This document shows positions 41,501 through 50,872 of a stretch of 64,000 nucleotides of DNA, one piece after another. Position 1 is the stretch's first letter; each line of letters begins with the position of its first letter. The notes under the pieces were generated by a model that saw nothing but the letters and a program-made list of their open reading frames with translations, did no database searches and was not told where the DNA came from. The translations under genes and the position numbers were made by a program. Origin of the DNA: JARDZU01 sp963730285 (GTDB lineage: Bacteria; Actinomycetota; Acidimicrobiia; Spongiisociales; ZC4RG35); NCBI GenBank assembly GCA_963730285.1, contig CAVSQY010000007.1, positions 496,001 through 560,000 of the forward strand. The letters are read 5' to 3'.

Positions 41501-41761
41501 ATGAGCGCAACCTCCCGACGCTGGCTCTCGGTCTTGGCCGGAGTAGTCGCCTTTCTCGCCACCTTCTTCTTCCTCATGCCATGGGGCTGCGCTGACGTCG
41601 GTGGGGTGTCGAGCTGGGAACGTTGTACGACCGCTATGGGTACACCCGCCTTCTCCGTCGAGGACTGGGGCCTGGATTCCAACCTCAACACTCTCATTCC
41701 GGCCGTCTCCGGACTCGCTGTTGGGTTTGGTGCATGGCTACTGAGTCGATCGCGGCACTAG
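41501..41761 (+). CDS. small two-helix membrane protein
   Basis: 86 residues from ATG 41501. Two hydrophobic helices (WLSVLAGVVAFLATFFFLMPW and LIPAVSGLAVGFGAWLL) flank an external loop with two Cys (CADVGG, RCTTAM) that could form a disulfide. No family recognised. Element cargo; the in-frame extension upstream is not protein-like. Confidence 0.5.
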   Translation: MSATSRRWLSVLAGVVAFLATFFFLMPWGCADVGGVSSWERCTTAMGTPAFSVEDWGLDSNLNTLIPAVSGLAVGFGAWLLSRSRH

Positions 41762-41849
41762 GCGGCCCGGAGTAGCGCACCGACTCCGCTCAGATCAACA
41801 TTCCTGAGCGGACAACGAGCATTTCACAAGCTGCGCGAGAACGCAGCTC

Positions 41850-42173
41850 GTGTCGCGTTGGCATCGCAATCCTTTGTGGCGCCAACTTCAGTGGGTGTCG
41901 GTTGAGAAACGAGATTCGTCCACGAGAGACCGGATCTCGATTCTGGTTCTTCTGTTGGCCATCGTCGCTGGTATCGCCACGTCGGTCGTATACGCGTTCG
42001 ATCTCGGACCCGATTGGCTATTTCTGGCACTCGGTTGGTCCGTTATTGGACTGACAATTGCCGTGGGCGCGGTCTTCGCAGTAGAGGCGCGGCGAACTGG
42101 GAAATCATGGTTGGGAGCAGCATGGCGAGGAGTACGAGATGCCGTTGACTTCGTGCTTACTTGGCTGCCGTAA
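41850..42173 (+). CDS. small two-helix membrane protein
   Basis: 107 residues from GTG 41850, or about 92 from GTG 41895, which is the more natural start. Two hydrophobic helices (ISILVLLLAIVAGIATSVVYAF, FLALGWSVIGLTIAVGAVFAV) are followed by a basic amphipathic tail. No family recognised. Like its neighbour it could be a membrane-acting cargo protein, but no partner shows this. Confidence 0.5.
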   Translation: MSRWHRNPLWRQLQWVSVEKRDSSTRDRISILVLLLAIVAGIATSVVYAFDLGPDWLFLALGWSVIGLTIAVGAVFAVEARRTGKSWLGAAWRGVRDAVDFVLTWLP

Positions 42174-42189
42174 GCGATTGAAGTTAACG

Positions 42190-42210
42190 CAGATCAACTG
42201 ATCCCGGGCG
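42190..42210. repeat. short repeat, copy 2
   Basis: Second copy of CAGATCAACTGATCC with a following CGGGCG; differs from copy 1 by one extra C before GGGCG. Lies 17 bp after the second small membrane-protein gene. Confidence 0.5.
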
Positions 42211-42460
42211 GTAACGCACGCATCCGGAGCCCGAGCAGATCGGCACTTATGGGGGTATTCGTGTCAAGAGATTTCCGGGTATGGGGTAAGCGTGTATCCG
42301 CGGCCCACGGATCCCGGTGGACCTCAGTGGCGGCGATCGCAGCCCGCGTGGCCCCGCAGGTGTTCAAGCTTCGGGCAAACTCCTGTTGTCCCCGTAAGCG
42401 TCTCGGCCAGCTTGCTCACGAAGCCGAAGCCAGGGCAGAGATAGTCTCTTCTCCCTACGG

Positions 42461-42481
42461 TGTGACACAAGCGTGACACAA
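42461..42481. repeat. putative integrase arm site, right
   Basis: Same orientation and sequence as 37376-37396 but for two central bases; two GTGACACA half-sites 11 bp apart, 68 bp inside attR. Confidence 0.6.
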
Positions 42482-42549
42482 ACGTTGGTTGAGTTGTTTG
42501 CTCTCTAACGTAAACCCAGGTCACAGAGCCACAGTGTAGAGCGACCGTC

Positions 42550-42595
42550 TGCTCGACACGCAAGAGGTCACTGGTTCAAGTCCAGTAGGGCCCAC
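42550..42595. repeat. attR: 46-bp direct repeat, right copy
   Basis: Exact copy of the 3' half of tRNA-Val(GAC) without its 5' half, so it is not a functional tRNA. This is the expected remnant after integration. Confidence 0.92.
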
Positions 42596-42602
42596 ACAGC
42601 AA

Positions 42603-42625
42603 AACCCCCGCACATTGCGGGGGTT
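42603..42625 (+). terminator. displaced tRNA terminator
   Basis: AACCCCCGC and GCGGGGGTT pair perfectly (9 bp) around ACATT, 7 bp after attR. Its position relative to attR is where the terminator of the uninterrupted tRNA-Val gene would stand. Confidence 0.8.
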
Positions 42626-42847
42626 CTGCGACAAGAGTGTTCTCTTCGTCGCACCGTTCATGGTCGAGACCTGGCCCCCGAGATTCCGATGTCTACGGCC
42701 TCTGATGCCGCCGATCGAGTCGGCGCATCGATGCTCGCCAGGGGGACCCATTAGGAACCAATGCTGAAAGCCTGAAGCGGAAGCCGTGGTCCTCCGATAG
42801 CCAGGGTTCTGACAGCTTCGCTGATCGGGCAGGCTTAGGCTCACCAC

Positions 42848-43186
42848 ATGAAAACGAACCATGTAGACGAGCCATTCGTCACTATGGCGGAGGTCGACGA
42901 AGGCTGGGAGCACGACGAAGAAACGGGGGGATTGGTTCGCATGTTGCGAGCGGACGAGCATACCCAAATCGGCCTCTGGAAACCGGGCCCCGTGGCCGGG
43001 ACGGCAATTGTCTTCGAGCCCCCAGTCTCTGAGACATTCGTGGTGCTCAGTGGGACCGGCCAGCTAGAAATCGAGAACGGCGGGGTTCTAGAGCTACGAC
43101 CTGGGGTGATCGTCTCGCTCCCACGCGGCCTTCGAACGAGGTGGGTCGTCGACGAGGACTTCGAGGAACTCTGGGTGTATTCCTGA
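42848..43186 (+). CDS. cupin-domain protein
   Basis: 112 residues forming a single cupin beta barrel: SETFVVLSGTGQLEIENGG matches cupin motif 1 in shape but has few of the metal-binding His/Glu, and PGVIVSLPRGLRTRW is the motif 2 region. Loss of most metal ligands makes a binding rather than an enzymatic role likely. Related small cupins are common in actinobacteria with no assigned substrate. It is just outside the element. Confidence 0.7.
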   Translation: MKTNHVDEPFVTMAEVDEGWEHDEETGGLVRMLRADEHTQIGLWKPGPVAGTAIVFEPPVSETFVVLSGTGQLEIENGGVLELRPGVIVSLPRGLRTRWVVDEDFEELWVYS

Positions 43187-43311
43187 GGGCAGCGCTCTCA
43201 CCGAAGCACCTTCGGAGGCTTCCAAAGCTCCCTTTTTAGCATACTGCCTTCACAAACTTCCAGCTATATGGCACAATCCGGGCAATTGGAGGATCACCAA
43301 AGGAGCAACCA

Positions 43312-43707
43312 ATGCCGATGTCAGCCGAGCACAAGGAAGCCCTTGCGAAAGGGCGCATGGAGGCACGTGCGATCAAGGCCTATCTGAAGGCTTTGGACAG
43401 TCGCAAGCCCGGACGGCCGGTCACAAAGGACAGTCTCGAAACCCGACTGTCCCGTATCGACGCCAAATTGGCCGCCGAAGACGATCCCCTGAAGCGGGTC
43501 GAATTGACGCAGTCCAGGCTCGATATCAAAGACGCCCTAGACAATCTGGAGGAGAGCTCCAACATCGATCAACTGGCCAACGAGTTCACCACCCACGCCA
43601 AGTCGTACTCCGAGCGCAAGGGAATCACTTACACCGCCTGGCGTCAGGTGGGAGTCCCGGCGCAAATCCTCCGTAAGGCGGGGATTGCCGAAACGAGACG
43701 TCGCTAG
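43312..43707 (+). CDS. conserved actinobacterial-type protein of unknown function
   Basis: 131 residues, basic and helical. The order is an N-terminal EHKEALAKGRMEARAIKAYL segment, a coiled-coil-like middle (LETRLSRIDAKLAAEDDPLKRVELTQ), and a C-terminal block YSERKGITYTAWRQVGVP that looks conserved. I believe similar proteins are frequent in actinobacteria, but I know no function. AAGGAGCAACC precedes ATG 43312. Confidence 0.7.
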   Translation: MPMSAEHKEALAKGRMEARAIKAYLKALDSRKPGRPVTKDSLETRLSRIDAKLAAEDDPLKRVELTQSRLDIKDALDNLEESSNIDQLANEFTTHAKSYSERKGITYTAWRQVGVPAQILRKAGIAETRRR

Positions 43708-43750
43708 GCGCCCGACAGCGAAAGGCCCGGCAGCGAGATGTTTCTGTTGG

Positions 43751-44170
43751 TCAGGCTTTGATGGAGCGTGCCCCCAAAAAGGCGAGCACGTAGCCGATGT
43801 AGGCAACCAGGGCACCCAAGATGGGCATTGCGGAATCGAGAACGCCAACACGGATGTCATAGAGAATCTCGAATACGCCAACCAAAGCAATCAAATAGCC
43901 CAGCAGCTTCATAAGGACTGGCACCGGGGCCAGTTTCTCAACCCATGGGGAACCGAGCCGAGACAGGATCACCGCGAAAGAAGCGGCATAGAGGACCGTT
44001 GGATATTGAGAGAAATCACGCGTCAACAGCGTGAATATCACGTAGGAGATCAGGACAAGGGCGGCACCGCCCATGACCATGTTCTCACCGCTCATGCTGC
44101 TCATGGCGGAGCGTGGACCTGGTACAGGCTCCGGGGTTGGTTCTGGCGTGGCGGGTGGCTCCATAGTCAC
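43751..44170 (-). CDS. membrane protein of unknown function
   Basis: 139 residues. A Pro/Glu-rich N-terminus of about 30 residues is followed by four predicted membrane helices, starting VMGGAALVLISYVIFTLL and ending AYIGYVLAFLGA. No family recognised. It faces the preceding gene tail to tail (43 bp apart) and diverges from tRNA-Val(CAC). Confidence 0.6.
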   Translation of the reverse strand: MTMEPPATPEPTPEPVPGPRSAMSSMSGENMVMGGAALVLISYVIFTLLTRDFSQYPTVLYAASFAVILSRLGSPWVEKLAPVPVLMKLLGYLIALVGVFEILYDIRVGVLDSAMPILGALVAYIGYVLAFLGARSIKA

Positions 44171-44296
44171 AATGACTCCTTCGATTTGTCCGGACTGGCC
44201 TTGACTCTACGGAACGAACGCAGCCGATGCGTGACATACGGCACAATTTGGCTCTGTTGGTGGTATCAGAAGAGTTGCCGGTATCCTCATCGGCTC

Positions 44297-44371
44297 GGGC
44301 GATTAGCTCAGTCCGGCTAGAGCGCTCGCCTCACACGCGAGAGGTCACTGGTTCAAGTCCAGTATCGCCCA
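44297..44371 (+). tRNA. tRNA-Val (CAC)
   Basis: Acceptor GGGCGAT/ATCGCCC, D-arm region AGCTCAGTCCGGCTAGAGC, anticodon CAC in CCTCACA, T-arm with GGTTCAAGTCC identical to that of tRNA-Val(GAC). CCA not encoded. The 115 bp after it, up to kynU, hold no recognised feature. Confidence 0.95.
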
Positions 44372-44486
44372 CCGGGGAAAACGGGTATGGACCTTGGCTG
44401 GGGTGCAGTGATCCGACCCACCGAGCGTGGAGCCTGTTTCTCGTGGGCCGCCGGGGGTTTGGCGTAGTCCGCAGCGGATGCGGCAG

Positions 44487-45791
44487 CTAGGTGACGTTGG
44501 GGCGGTCTTGGGTGTAGGTGTGATGAATCCCGGTTTCGACGATTCGCTTGATTCGCTGGATAGCGGTGTGCACCTCGACGAAGCTGGTGTAGAGCGGCGC
44601 CAGACCAAGTCGAATGTTGTCCGGTGCCCTGAAATCGGGCAACACCTGACCATCTTGGATCATCGCCTGCGTGATCTGCCAGGCCTCCCTGTGACCGATG
44701 CTCACATGAGATCCCCGGCGATGGGGCTCGAGGGGGGTTGCCAGCTCGAATCCCACTGGCTCGAGATGTTGCTTCCATTCCTCGATCAGGAATCGAGTCA
44801 GGGCACGTGATTTGGCGGCGATGGCACTCGTCCCCGCTCGTTCGACCTCCTTCAAACCCGCTTCGAGAGTGGCCAAGGCGAGAATCGGCATCGTTCCCGT
44901 GTGGAAACTTCGGATACCACGGACCGGCTCGTACCCGAGCTCGAAATCGAAGGGGCGAGCGTGACCCCACCAGGCAGTGATCGGGTTCTGCAGTCGGTCT
45001 ACCAGCTCACGCCGGAGATACAGGAACGCCGGGGCCCCCGGACCCCCGTTCAAGTACTTGTAGGTGCAACCGATCGCCATATCTGCGCCCGAAGCTCCCA
45101 ACGAGATCGGCATGACCCCGACGGAATGACTGAGATCCCAGAGAATCAAGGCACCTGCCTCGTGGGCGATCTCGGACAGGACGGCCATGTCGTAGGTGTA
45201 GCCCGACTTGAACACGGTGTGGGAGAGGGACACGAGCGCAGTGTCATCATCGATTGCTCGTTCGAGGGCTTCGGCCGGCCCATGGATGCCATCCGATTCG
45301 ACGATCTCGAGCCGGTGGCCGCTCCGAAAGGTCCGAGTGACCCCGTCGAGGACGTAGAGATCGGTCGGAAAGTTGAGATCGTCCGTCACGATCTTGTGGC
45401 GACCGGACTGGTGACGAACGGCCGCCATCGCCAGCTTGTACAGGTTGACCGATGTCGAGTCCGAGATGATCACCTCTCCGTCTTCGGCCCCGACCATGGG
45501 GGCGACAAGATCGCCCAAGCGGAGCTGGAGGTCCCACCAACCCTCGTTCCAGGCCCTGATCAGACGGGCTCCCCACTGCCTGTCCACCACGTCGGAGGCC
45601 AATGACCGCGCCGCGACTGGAAGACGGCCCAACGAGTTTCCATCGAGGTAGATCAGATCGGGCTCGGCCGCCGAGAAGGTGAAGTGCTCCCGGAACTCGG
45701 AGAGGGCGTCATCGGCATCCAGCTTCTCGGCGATGTCGAATCCAGGCTCGTCGGGGTAGGGACCGAGATCAAAGGGTGCAGGCTCAGCCAC
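44487..45791 (-). CDS. kynU: kynureninase
   Basis: 434 residues from GTG 45791, which overlaps the LCP stop by 8 bases; longer frames run into the LCP gene. The fold-type I PLP site has Lys in GCTYKYLNGGPG and a cofactor Asp in ILWDLSHSVG. YLDGNSLGRLP near the N-terminus is a kynureninase hallmark. It cleaves kynurenine to anthranilate and alanine in tryptophan breakdown. No other kynurenine gene is nearby. Confidence 0.9.
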   Translation of the reverse strand: MAEPAPFDLGPYPDEPGFDIAEKLDADDALSEFREHFTFSAAEPDLIYLDGNSLGRLPVAARSLASDVVDRQWGARLIRAWNEGWWDLQLRLGDLVAPMVGAEDGEVIISDSTSVNLYKLAMAAVRHQSGRHKIVTDDLNFPTDLYVLDGVTRTFRSGHRLEIVESDGIHGPAEALERAIDDDTALVSLSHTVFKSGYTYDMAVLSEIAHEAGALILWDLSHSVGVMPISLGASGADMAIGCTYKYLNGGPGAPAFLYLRRELVDRLQNPITAWWGHARPFDFELGYEPVRGIRSFHTGTMPILALATLEAGLKEVERAGTSAIAAKSRALTRFLIEEWKQHLEPVGFELATPLEPHRRGSHVSIGHREAWQITQAMIQDGQVLPDFRAPDNIRLGLAPLYTSFVEVHTAIQRIKRIVETGIHHTYTQDRPNVT

Positions 45792-47205
45792 AGGAGCTGG
45801 CCGCAGTTCCCAGGCCGGCGCTCTCCCAATCCCCATCGAGGGCCGCCTGAACCGCGCCCCGAATCTTTGCGATGTCGGGCATGCCGAGCCCGTTGGGCGT
45901 GTAACCCGAGCGATAGCCACGGTCGAATCCCACCACGACCAGACGATCTCGATCGAGCAGCGGCGCGAGGTCGATCATGTACGGGATCATGCTCAGAGGG
46001 ATGTCAGTTGTCACATCCCTCTTCACCACGTGGAGGATCTCGGGGAGTCTGGCGAAGATCTTCAGAGGGTCGGCCTGCTCTGCCAATGCCCCGAGGAGAC
46101 AACGTTGGCGGCCCATGCGCTCGTAGTCGCTGCTCCCGGTCCGGCTTCGGGCGTAGGCGAGGGCCAGATCGCCATTCAGGTGCTGTTCGCCGACATCCAA
46201 CGTGACCATCTCGTGCCCGCCGGTGACGCGGTCATATCGGGGCGCTTGGATCGGACGACCGACATCCACAGTGACACCATCCAAAGCGTCGATTACGTCG
46301 GCGAAGCCGATCATGTCGACCAGGACGAAATGGTCGATAGGTATCCCGAGGAGGTTCGAAGCAACATCTTTTACCGCGATCGCACCAGGATCGACGCCCG
46401 CGAAGCGGTCAGGATGCTTCCATCCCCACTGGTAGACCTCATTGAGGAGACCCTGCCCCAGCCCGGGGAAAGGAGACCCATCCGAAAAGGTGAATCCACC
46501 CATGTTTCGGGGAAGCCCGAAGAGTGCCGCGTCACCTGTGAGTGTGTCGATCGAGGCAACGATCATGGTGTCGGTCCTCAGACCGGCTCGGCCGGGGCCG
46601 GCGTCGCCTCCGAGGAGGAGGACCGTGTACCGCGCGGTCCCGAGGGGCAATGTTGTCGTCGTGCTGGCGGGGATATTGGGAGGAGAGGCAGCGACTGGCA
46701 CGGGTGCAACGACCAGCGTCTCGCTCGTTGTGGTCGTGATGAGAGTGGTTGCGGTGCTGGTTGTCTCGCTCGCTGAGATGGATGGCACTGGATCGGAGGA
46801 GAACACGGTGAGGAGAGTGGAGCGGGCCTCGACGCCGAGATAGCCGAGAGCTGCGTGTGGCGCTGCGACCAACAGGACGATCAAGAGGAGCACGATGCTG
46901 CCCAGCCGGCCGCCAGCGCTGATCCATGCATGGGTCGTCGACCAAACCCGAACCGCGGCGACCACGAAGTTGAGGGCGACAAGGACGATGATCGTGTCCG
47001 GCTTCAGAGCCCATGACAGGACGTGGGTCGGGCCCACCTCCCACAACACTGCCGCAACGGTCAGCGCGACGAAGGTGCTGACCCCGATCAGGGCCAATCC
47101 CAATCTGCGGTGACCGGCAAGGACCTGACCCCATCCAGGGACGGCCGCCGAGGCCGAAGCCGCTCCGAGAGGTGAGCGCGATGATGCGGCCTGACTCACA
47201 GCCAT
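45784..47205 (-). CDS. LytR-CpsA-Psr (LCP) cell-wall ligase
   Basis: 473 residues from ATG 47205. The N-terminal part has several membrane helices (GLALIGVSTFVALTVAAVLW and two more before residue 120), more than the single helix usual for LCP proteins. A Thr/Ser-rich linker (STATTLITTTTSE) follows, then the LCP domain with LRTDTMIVAS, LPRNMGG and ALAYARSRTG, whose Arg and Asp residues hold the polyprenyl diphosphate. It should transfer glycopolymers to peptidoglycan outside the cell. Confidence 0.88.
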   Translation of the reverse strand: MAVSQAASSRSPLGAASASAAVPGWGQVLAGHRRLGLALIGVSTFVALTVAAVLWEVGPTHVLSWALKPDTIIVLVALNFVVAAVRVWSTTHAWISAGGRLGSIVLLLIVLLVAAPHAALGYLGVEARSTLLTVFSSDPVPSISASETTSTATTLITTTTSETLVVAPVPVAASPPNIPASTTTTLPLGTARYTVLLLGGDAGPGRAGLRTDTMIVASIDTLTGDAALFGLPRNMGGFTFSDGSPFPGLGQGLLNEVYQWGWKHPDRFAGVDPGAIAVKDVASNLLGIPIDHFVLVDMIGFADVIDALDGVTVDVGRPIQAPRYDRVTGGHEMVTLDVGEQHLNGDLALAYARSRTGSSDYERMGRQRCLLGALAEQADPLKIFARLPEILHVVKRDVTTDIPLSMIPYMIDLAPLLDRDRLVVVGFDRGYRSGYTPNGLGMPDIAKIRGAVQAALDGDWESAGLGTAASSCG

Positions 47206-47250
47206 CAAACGCTTGCCGCTGTGCTAGTGGTTCCACCTCCGACCTAGCCT

Positions 47251-48186
47251 GTGGGCGTGGCCGGCCCGATTTCCCGTTTGGACATCATTGAGACGGCATC
47301 GCGGATCGGTCATCACATACGACGCAGCCCACTCCTCGATTTGGGTGACACGCTGGGTGGCGGTTTCAGCCTGATGCTGAAGCTGGAGACAGTCCAGCCA
47401 ACCGGATCATTCAAGGTGAGAGGCGCGTTTGCGGCCTTGACCGCAGCTCCAGTCCCGAAGGCTGGGGTGGTTGCCGCCTCTGGTGGCAACTTTGGTCTCG
47501 CTGTTGCACACGCAGCGCGAGAGCTCGGAGTGCCCGCCGTTGTCTTCGCTCCTTCCGCCTCCCCCGAGGAGAAGCTTGGCCGGATCAGAAATCTCGGCGC
47601 CGAACTGCATCGGGTGTCGGGCCAATATCCAGAGGCGCTCGATGCCGCGATCACCCACGCCTTGAAAACCGGCGCATCACAGCTCCATGCGTACGACCAA
47701 CGCGAAGTCGTCACGGGACAGGGGACATGCGGGTTGGAGATCACCGATCAGACTGCTGATGTCAGCACCGTGATCGTGGCCGTGGGAGGTGGCGGGCTCA
47801 TCGCCGGGGTCGCTTCCGCAGTGGACCCGTCTTGCCGGGTAGTGGCGGTTGAGACGGTGGGATGCCCCACCCTGCATGCCGCGCGAGCCGCGGGCGAGCC
47901 TGTTGATGTTGAGGTGGGCGGTCTGGCGGTGTCGTCGCTGGGCGCGAATCGGATCGGCCAGATTGCCTGGGCGACCAATCATCTGATCGATGAGTCCCTG
48001 CTGGTGGAGGATGAGCACCTGCGAAACGCCAGATCGTGGTTGTGGGAGACGTGTCGGCTGGTGGCGGAACCTGCCGCGGTCGCACCATTAGCCGCCTTGT
48101 TGACCGGCGCTTACCGTGCAATGCCAGGCGAAAATGTGGTGTGTGTCATCTCGGGAGCCAATACGGATCCCGGGCTTGGGAATTGA
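47251..48186 (+). CDS. PLP-dependent threonine/serine ammonia-lyase-like enzyme
   Basis: 311 residues of the fold-type II PLP family: Lys in PTGSFKVRGAFAAL, the GGNFGLAVA phosphate-side loop, and VVAVGGGGLIAGVA for the cofactor phosphate. Length without a regulatory ACT domain fits a catabolic threonine dehydratase or serine racemase-like protein. It deaminates threonine or serine to a 2-oxoacid. The start is GTG 47251 or 47257. It diverges from the LCP gene. Confidence 0.85.
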   Translation: MGVAGPISRLDIIETASRIGHHIRRSPLLDLGDTLGGGFSLMLKLETVQPTGSFKVRGAFAALTAAPVPKAGVVAASGGNFGLAVAHAARELGVPAVVFAPSASPEEKLGRIRNLGAELHRVSGQYPEALDAAITHALKTGASQLHAYDQREVVTGQGTCGLEITDQTADVSTVIVAVGGGGLIAGVASAVDPSCRVVAVETVGCPTLHAARAAGEPVDVEVGGLAVSSLGANRIGQIAWATNHLIDESLLVEDEHLRNARSWLWETCRLVAEPAAVAPLAALLTGAYRAMPGENVVCVISGANTDPGLGN

Positions 48187-48203
48187 TGAGATGGAGAGCA
48201 GGT

Positions 48204-48560
48204 TCAGGGGGCGGACGGTTCCATCAGCCCGAATTCCTCACCACCGGGCCCTGAAACCTCTGCCCACCGCCCCACGCCCGGTAGCTCCATGATCTCAGAG
48301 ACGACCTGACCGCCGCCGATCTTCACAGCCTCGATGGCCGCTTCCAGATCCTCGACGTCGCAGGTGTTGAGCGTCCTCGGCCCCTCCGACCCGGCTTTGG
48401 CCACGGCGCCGTTGATGCCCGGCCCGTCACCCGTGTCTAACAGCCAGTAGTCCTCTTCTCCCCACTTCTCAGCCCGCCAGCCGAACACCGTCGATAGAAA
48501 CTCCACAGTTGCCGCCGGATCGTTTGAATAGAACTCGAAGTGGGTGGGGCGGACAGCCAA
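48204..48560 (-). CDS. VOC-family (glyoxalase-like) protein
   Basis: 118 residues with two beta-alpha-beta-beta-beta units: THFEFYSNDPAATVEFLSTVFGW at the N-terminus and the second half from RTLNTCDVEDLEAAIEAV to EEFGLMEP. The TTG start at 48560 has AGGAG well placed. Such proteins bind metal ions or small ligands and include dioxygenases and resistance proteins; the substrate cannot be told from sequence. It converges on the preceding dehydratase gene. Confidence 0.85.
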   Translation of the reverse strand: MAVRPTHFEFYSNDPAATVEFLSTVFGWRAEKWGEEDYWLLDTGDGPGINGAVAKAGSEGPRTLNTCDVEDLEAAIEAVKIGGGQVVSEIMELPGVGRWAEVSGPGGEEFGLMEPSAP

Positions 48561-48630
48561 TTCTTCTCCTGGATCGTCTCATTACAAGGTAGTCCTTTGG
48601 CAAGTCGATCCCTAGAGGCATACTGCTCGG

Positions 48631-49505
<875 letters not shown>

Positions 49506-49509
<4 letters not shown>

Positions 49510-50483
49510 CCGGCCGCCAGCTCTCGGCGACGTCCCGGCGCGCGGAGGTGGTCTTCGAGACGCGCCCAGACCTCGGGTCTGGCCAATGTCCGTTTCATCG
49601 AGATCAAGGTTCGGGTGAAGGTGGCCACGGCCCGGTTCGCATCCATTGGATTGGGACGCATGGCGTTCTGCACAGAGGGCGACGGCGTCAACACCAGGAC
49701 CTCACAATTGGGCCACTCCGACTCGATCAGGTCTATCTCGTCGGCGAGTGATCGCTGACCCACCCGATCGAACATCTTCTCGTGGAACCGAGCTCGTTTA
49801 CGTTGGACCTCGGCGGCCATGGGAGCGAGCACCAACACAAGATCGAGGGGCTTGTCCGAGCCGAGCACGAGATCTGCGTGGGTGCCCGAGGCAACGCCCC
49901 CGTCGACGTAGATCGCGTCTCCGATTTGATAAGGGCAGAACAGGAGAGGGATGGCGGACGACGCTGCCACCGCATGGGCGATGCCGGTGTCGGGGGCCGA
50001 TTCGGTGCCAAACACGGTCCGGTGACGTCCCGCCACGTCATAAGCCACAATGGCGGTTGGCTTCTCCGGCCATGACTCACCGCGTTCCTCACCAATGTGA
50101 CTCTTGACCCAGGTGGCCAACCCTGAAGCGTCGTAGGGGGCCGGCGATCCAAGAAACAGTGTCAGCCCTGGTTCTCGAAGGCCCGGGAGAATCCCGTGTC
50201 GAACCCATCCTCCAAGGCCAAAGCGATTGCCCCGCGTGAAGATGTGACTCTTGATTCGATCGGCAACGGCGTCCCTATCGTCTTCCGCCAGGACCAGGGA
50301 GTCCAGCGTCAGGGCCTGATTTCGAACAAGAGCGGCCACGAACGCACCGCCGGATGTGCCCACCACGACCTCGGCTTGGTCGGGATCCCAACCGGTGGCG
50401 AGGCGAATCGTCATGAGGGCTGCCATCTCATATGCGGCGCCGGTTATGCCTCCGCCGCCGAGCACCAGTCCTACCCTGCTCAC
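49506..50483 (-). CDS. patatin-like phospholipase
   Basis: 325 residues with the oxyanion loop GGGGITGAAYE, the nucleophile Ser in VGTSGGAF and the catalytic Asp in YVDGGVASG: the complete Ser-Asp dyad of patatins. There is no signal peptide, so it is cytoplasmic. It should hydrolyse acyl esters of lipids. The last helix region (ALATFTRTLISMKRTLARPE) is basic. Its 3' end overlaps the DUF368 gene. Confidence 0.9.
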
Positions 50484-50587
50484 GTCCTCACCATAAATGG
50501 GTCCACGGCGCTGTGGCAGAGGCCGATCGCGTCATATGGGGGGTTCCGAGCCGGGATGTCTCGACTGGTTTCGGATGTCCTGTGAGG

Positions 50588-50797
50588 TCAGCCGAATGAA
50601 CGGCCACAGCCCGAACAGCGAGTGTCCCGTTCTGTAGTGGGCCCATAACACCATGGGCATGGCAGATCGTCGCCTCGCTCGTCCCGTGAGGCCACCACCA
50701 ACTGCGGGTCGATCAAATAGTGGTGATTGCCCCTTATCCCCTTGGCGAGGGCGAACAAGCCTGTCATGGCGGTCACTGCGACCACGGTTTCCAACAC
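50588..50797 (-). CDS. small membrane-anchored zinc-ribbon protein
   Basis: 69 residues: an N-terminal hydrophobic helix (VVAVTAMTGLFALAKGI), then a C-terminal zinc ribbon with CPWC and CSGC. No family name recognised. The 104 bp between its stop and the patatin start hold nothing I recognise. Confidence 0.6.
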   Translation of the reverse strand: MLETVVAVTAMTGLFALAKGIRGNHHYLIDPQLVVASRDERGDDLPCPWCYGPTTERDTRCSGCGRSFG

Positions 50798-50872
50798 TGT
50801 CCGTCCTCCTTGCTCCAGCCTCGATGAGGCTACGTGGAGTAGTGAGGATTTTCGCGGATTTCAGTTGATCGG

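Larger units (their letters stand above)
37212..42595. mobile_element. 5.3-kb integrative element in tRNA-Val
   Basis: Bounded by an exact 46-bp direct repeat of the tRNA-Val(GAC) 3' half. It begins with a tyrosine integrase next to the left att site and has one matching 21-bp repeat pair near its ends. Cargo in order: integrase, MntA-HepT, SEC-C protein, DUF2293-like protein, three unknown small genes. There are no replication, structural phage or conjugation genes, so it is likely a satellite-like or relic genomic island that depends on a helper to move between cells. The right part (about 41.3-42.5 kb) looks more A/T-rich than the flanks. Confidence 0.88.
42174..42847. other. 674-bp gene-free stretch at the right end of the element
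   Basis: No convincing gene. In order it holds the second GATCAACTGATC copy (42190-42210), the right arm-type site (42461-42481), attR (42550-42595), and the hairpin terminator (42603-42625). The rest of the bases up to the cupin gene show nothing I recognise. Confidence 0.7.

Noticed and set aside
42521..42967. A similar minus-strand frame with GPTGLEPVTSCVSS at the attR site
   Set aside because: It reads the tRNA fragment of attR in antisense; same artefact.
11150..43280. GGCACAATCCG occurring upstream of ftsK (11150) and of the unknown gene at 43312
   Set aside because: Eleven bases in 64 kb twice, in different promoter positions, is too weak to call a shared element.
44337..44364. The tRNA-Val(CAC) T-arm as a third att site
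   Set aside because: It shares only about 24 bp with the att repeat, all in the conserved variable/T-arm region, and differs in the acceptor end.
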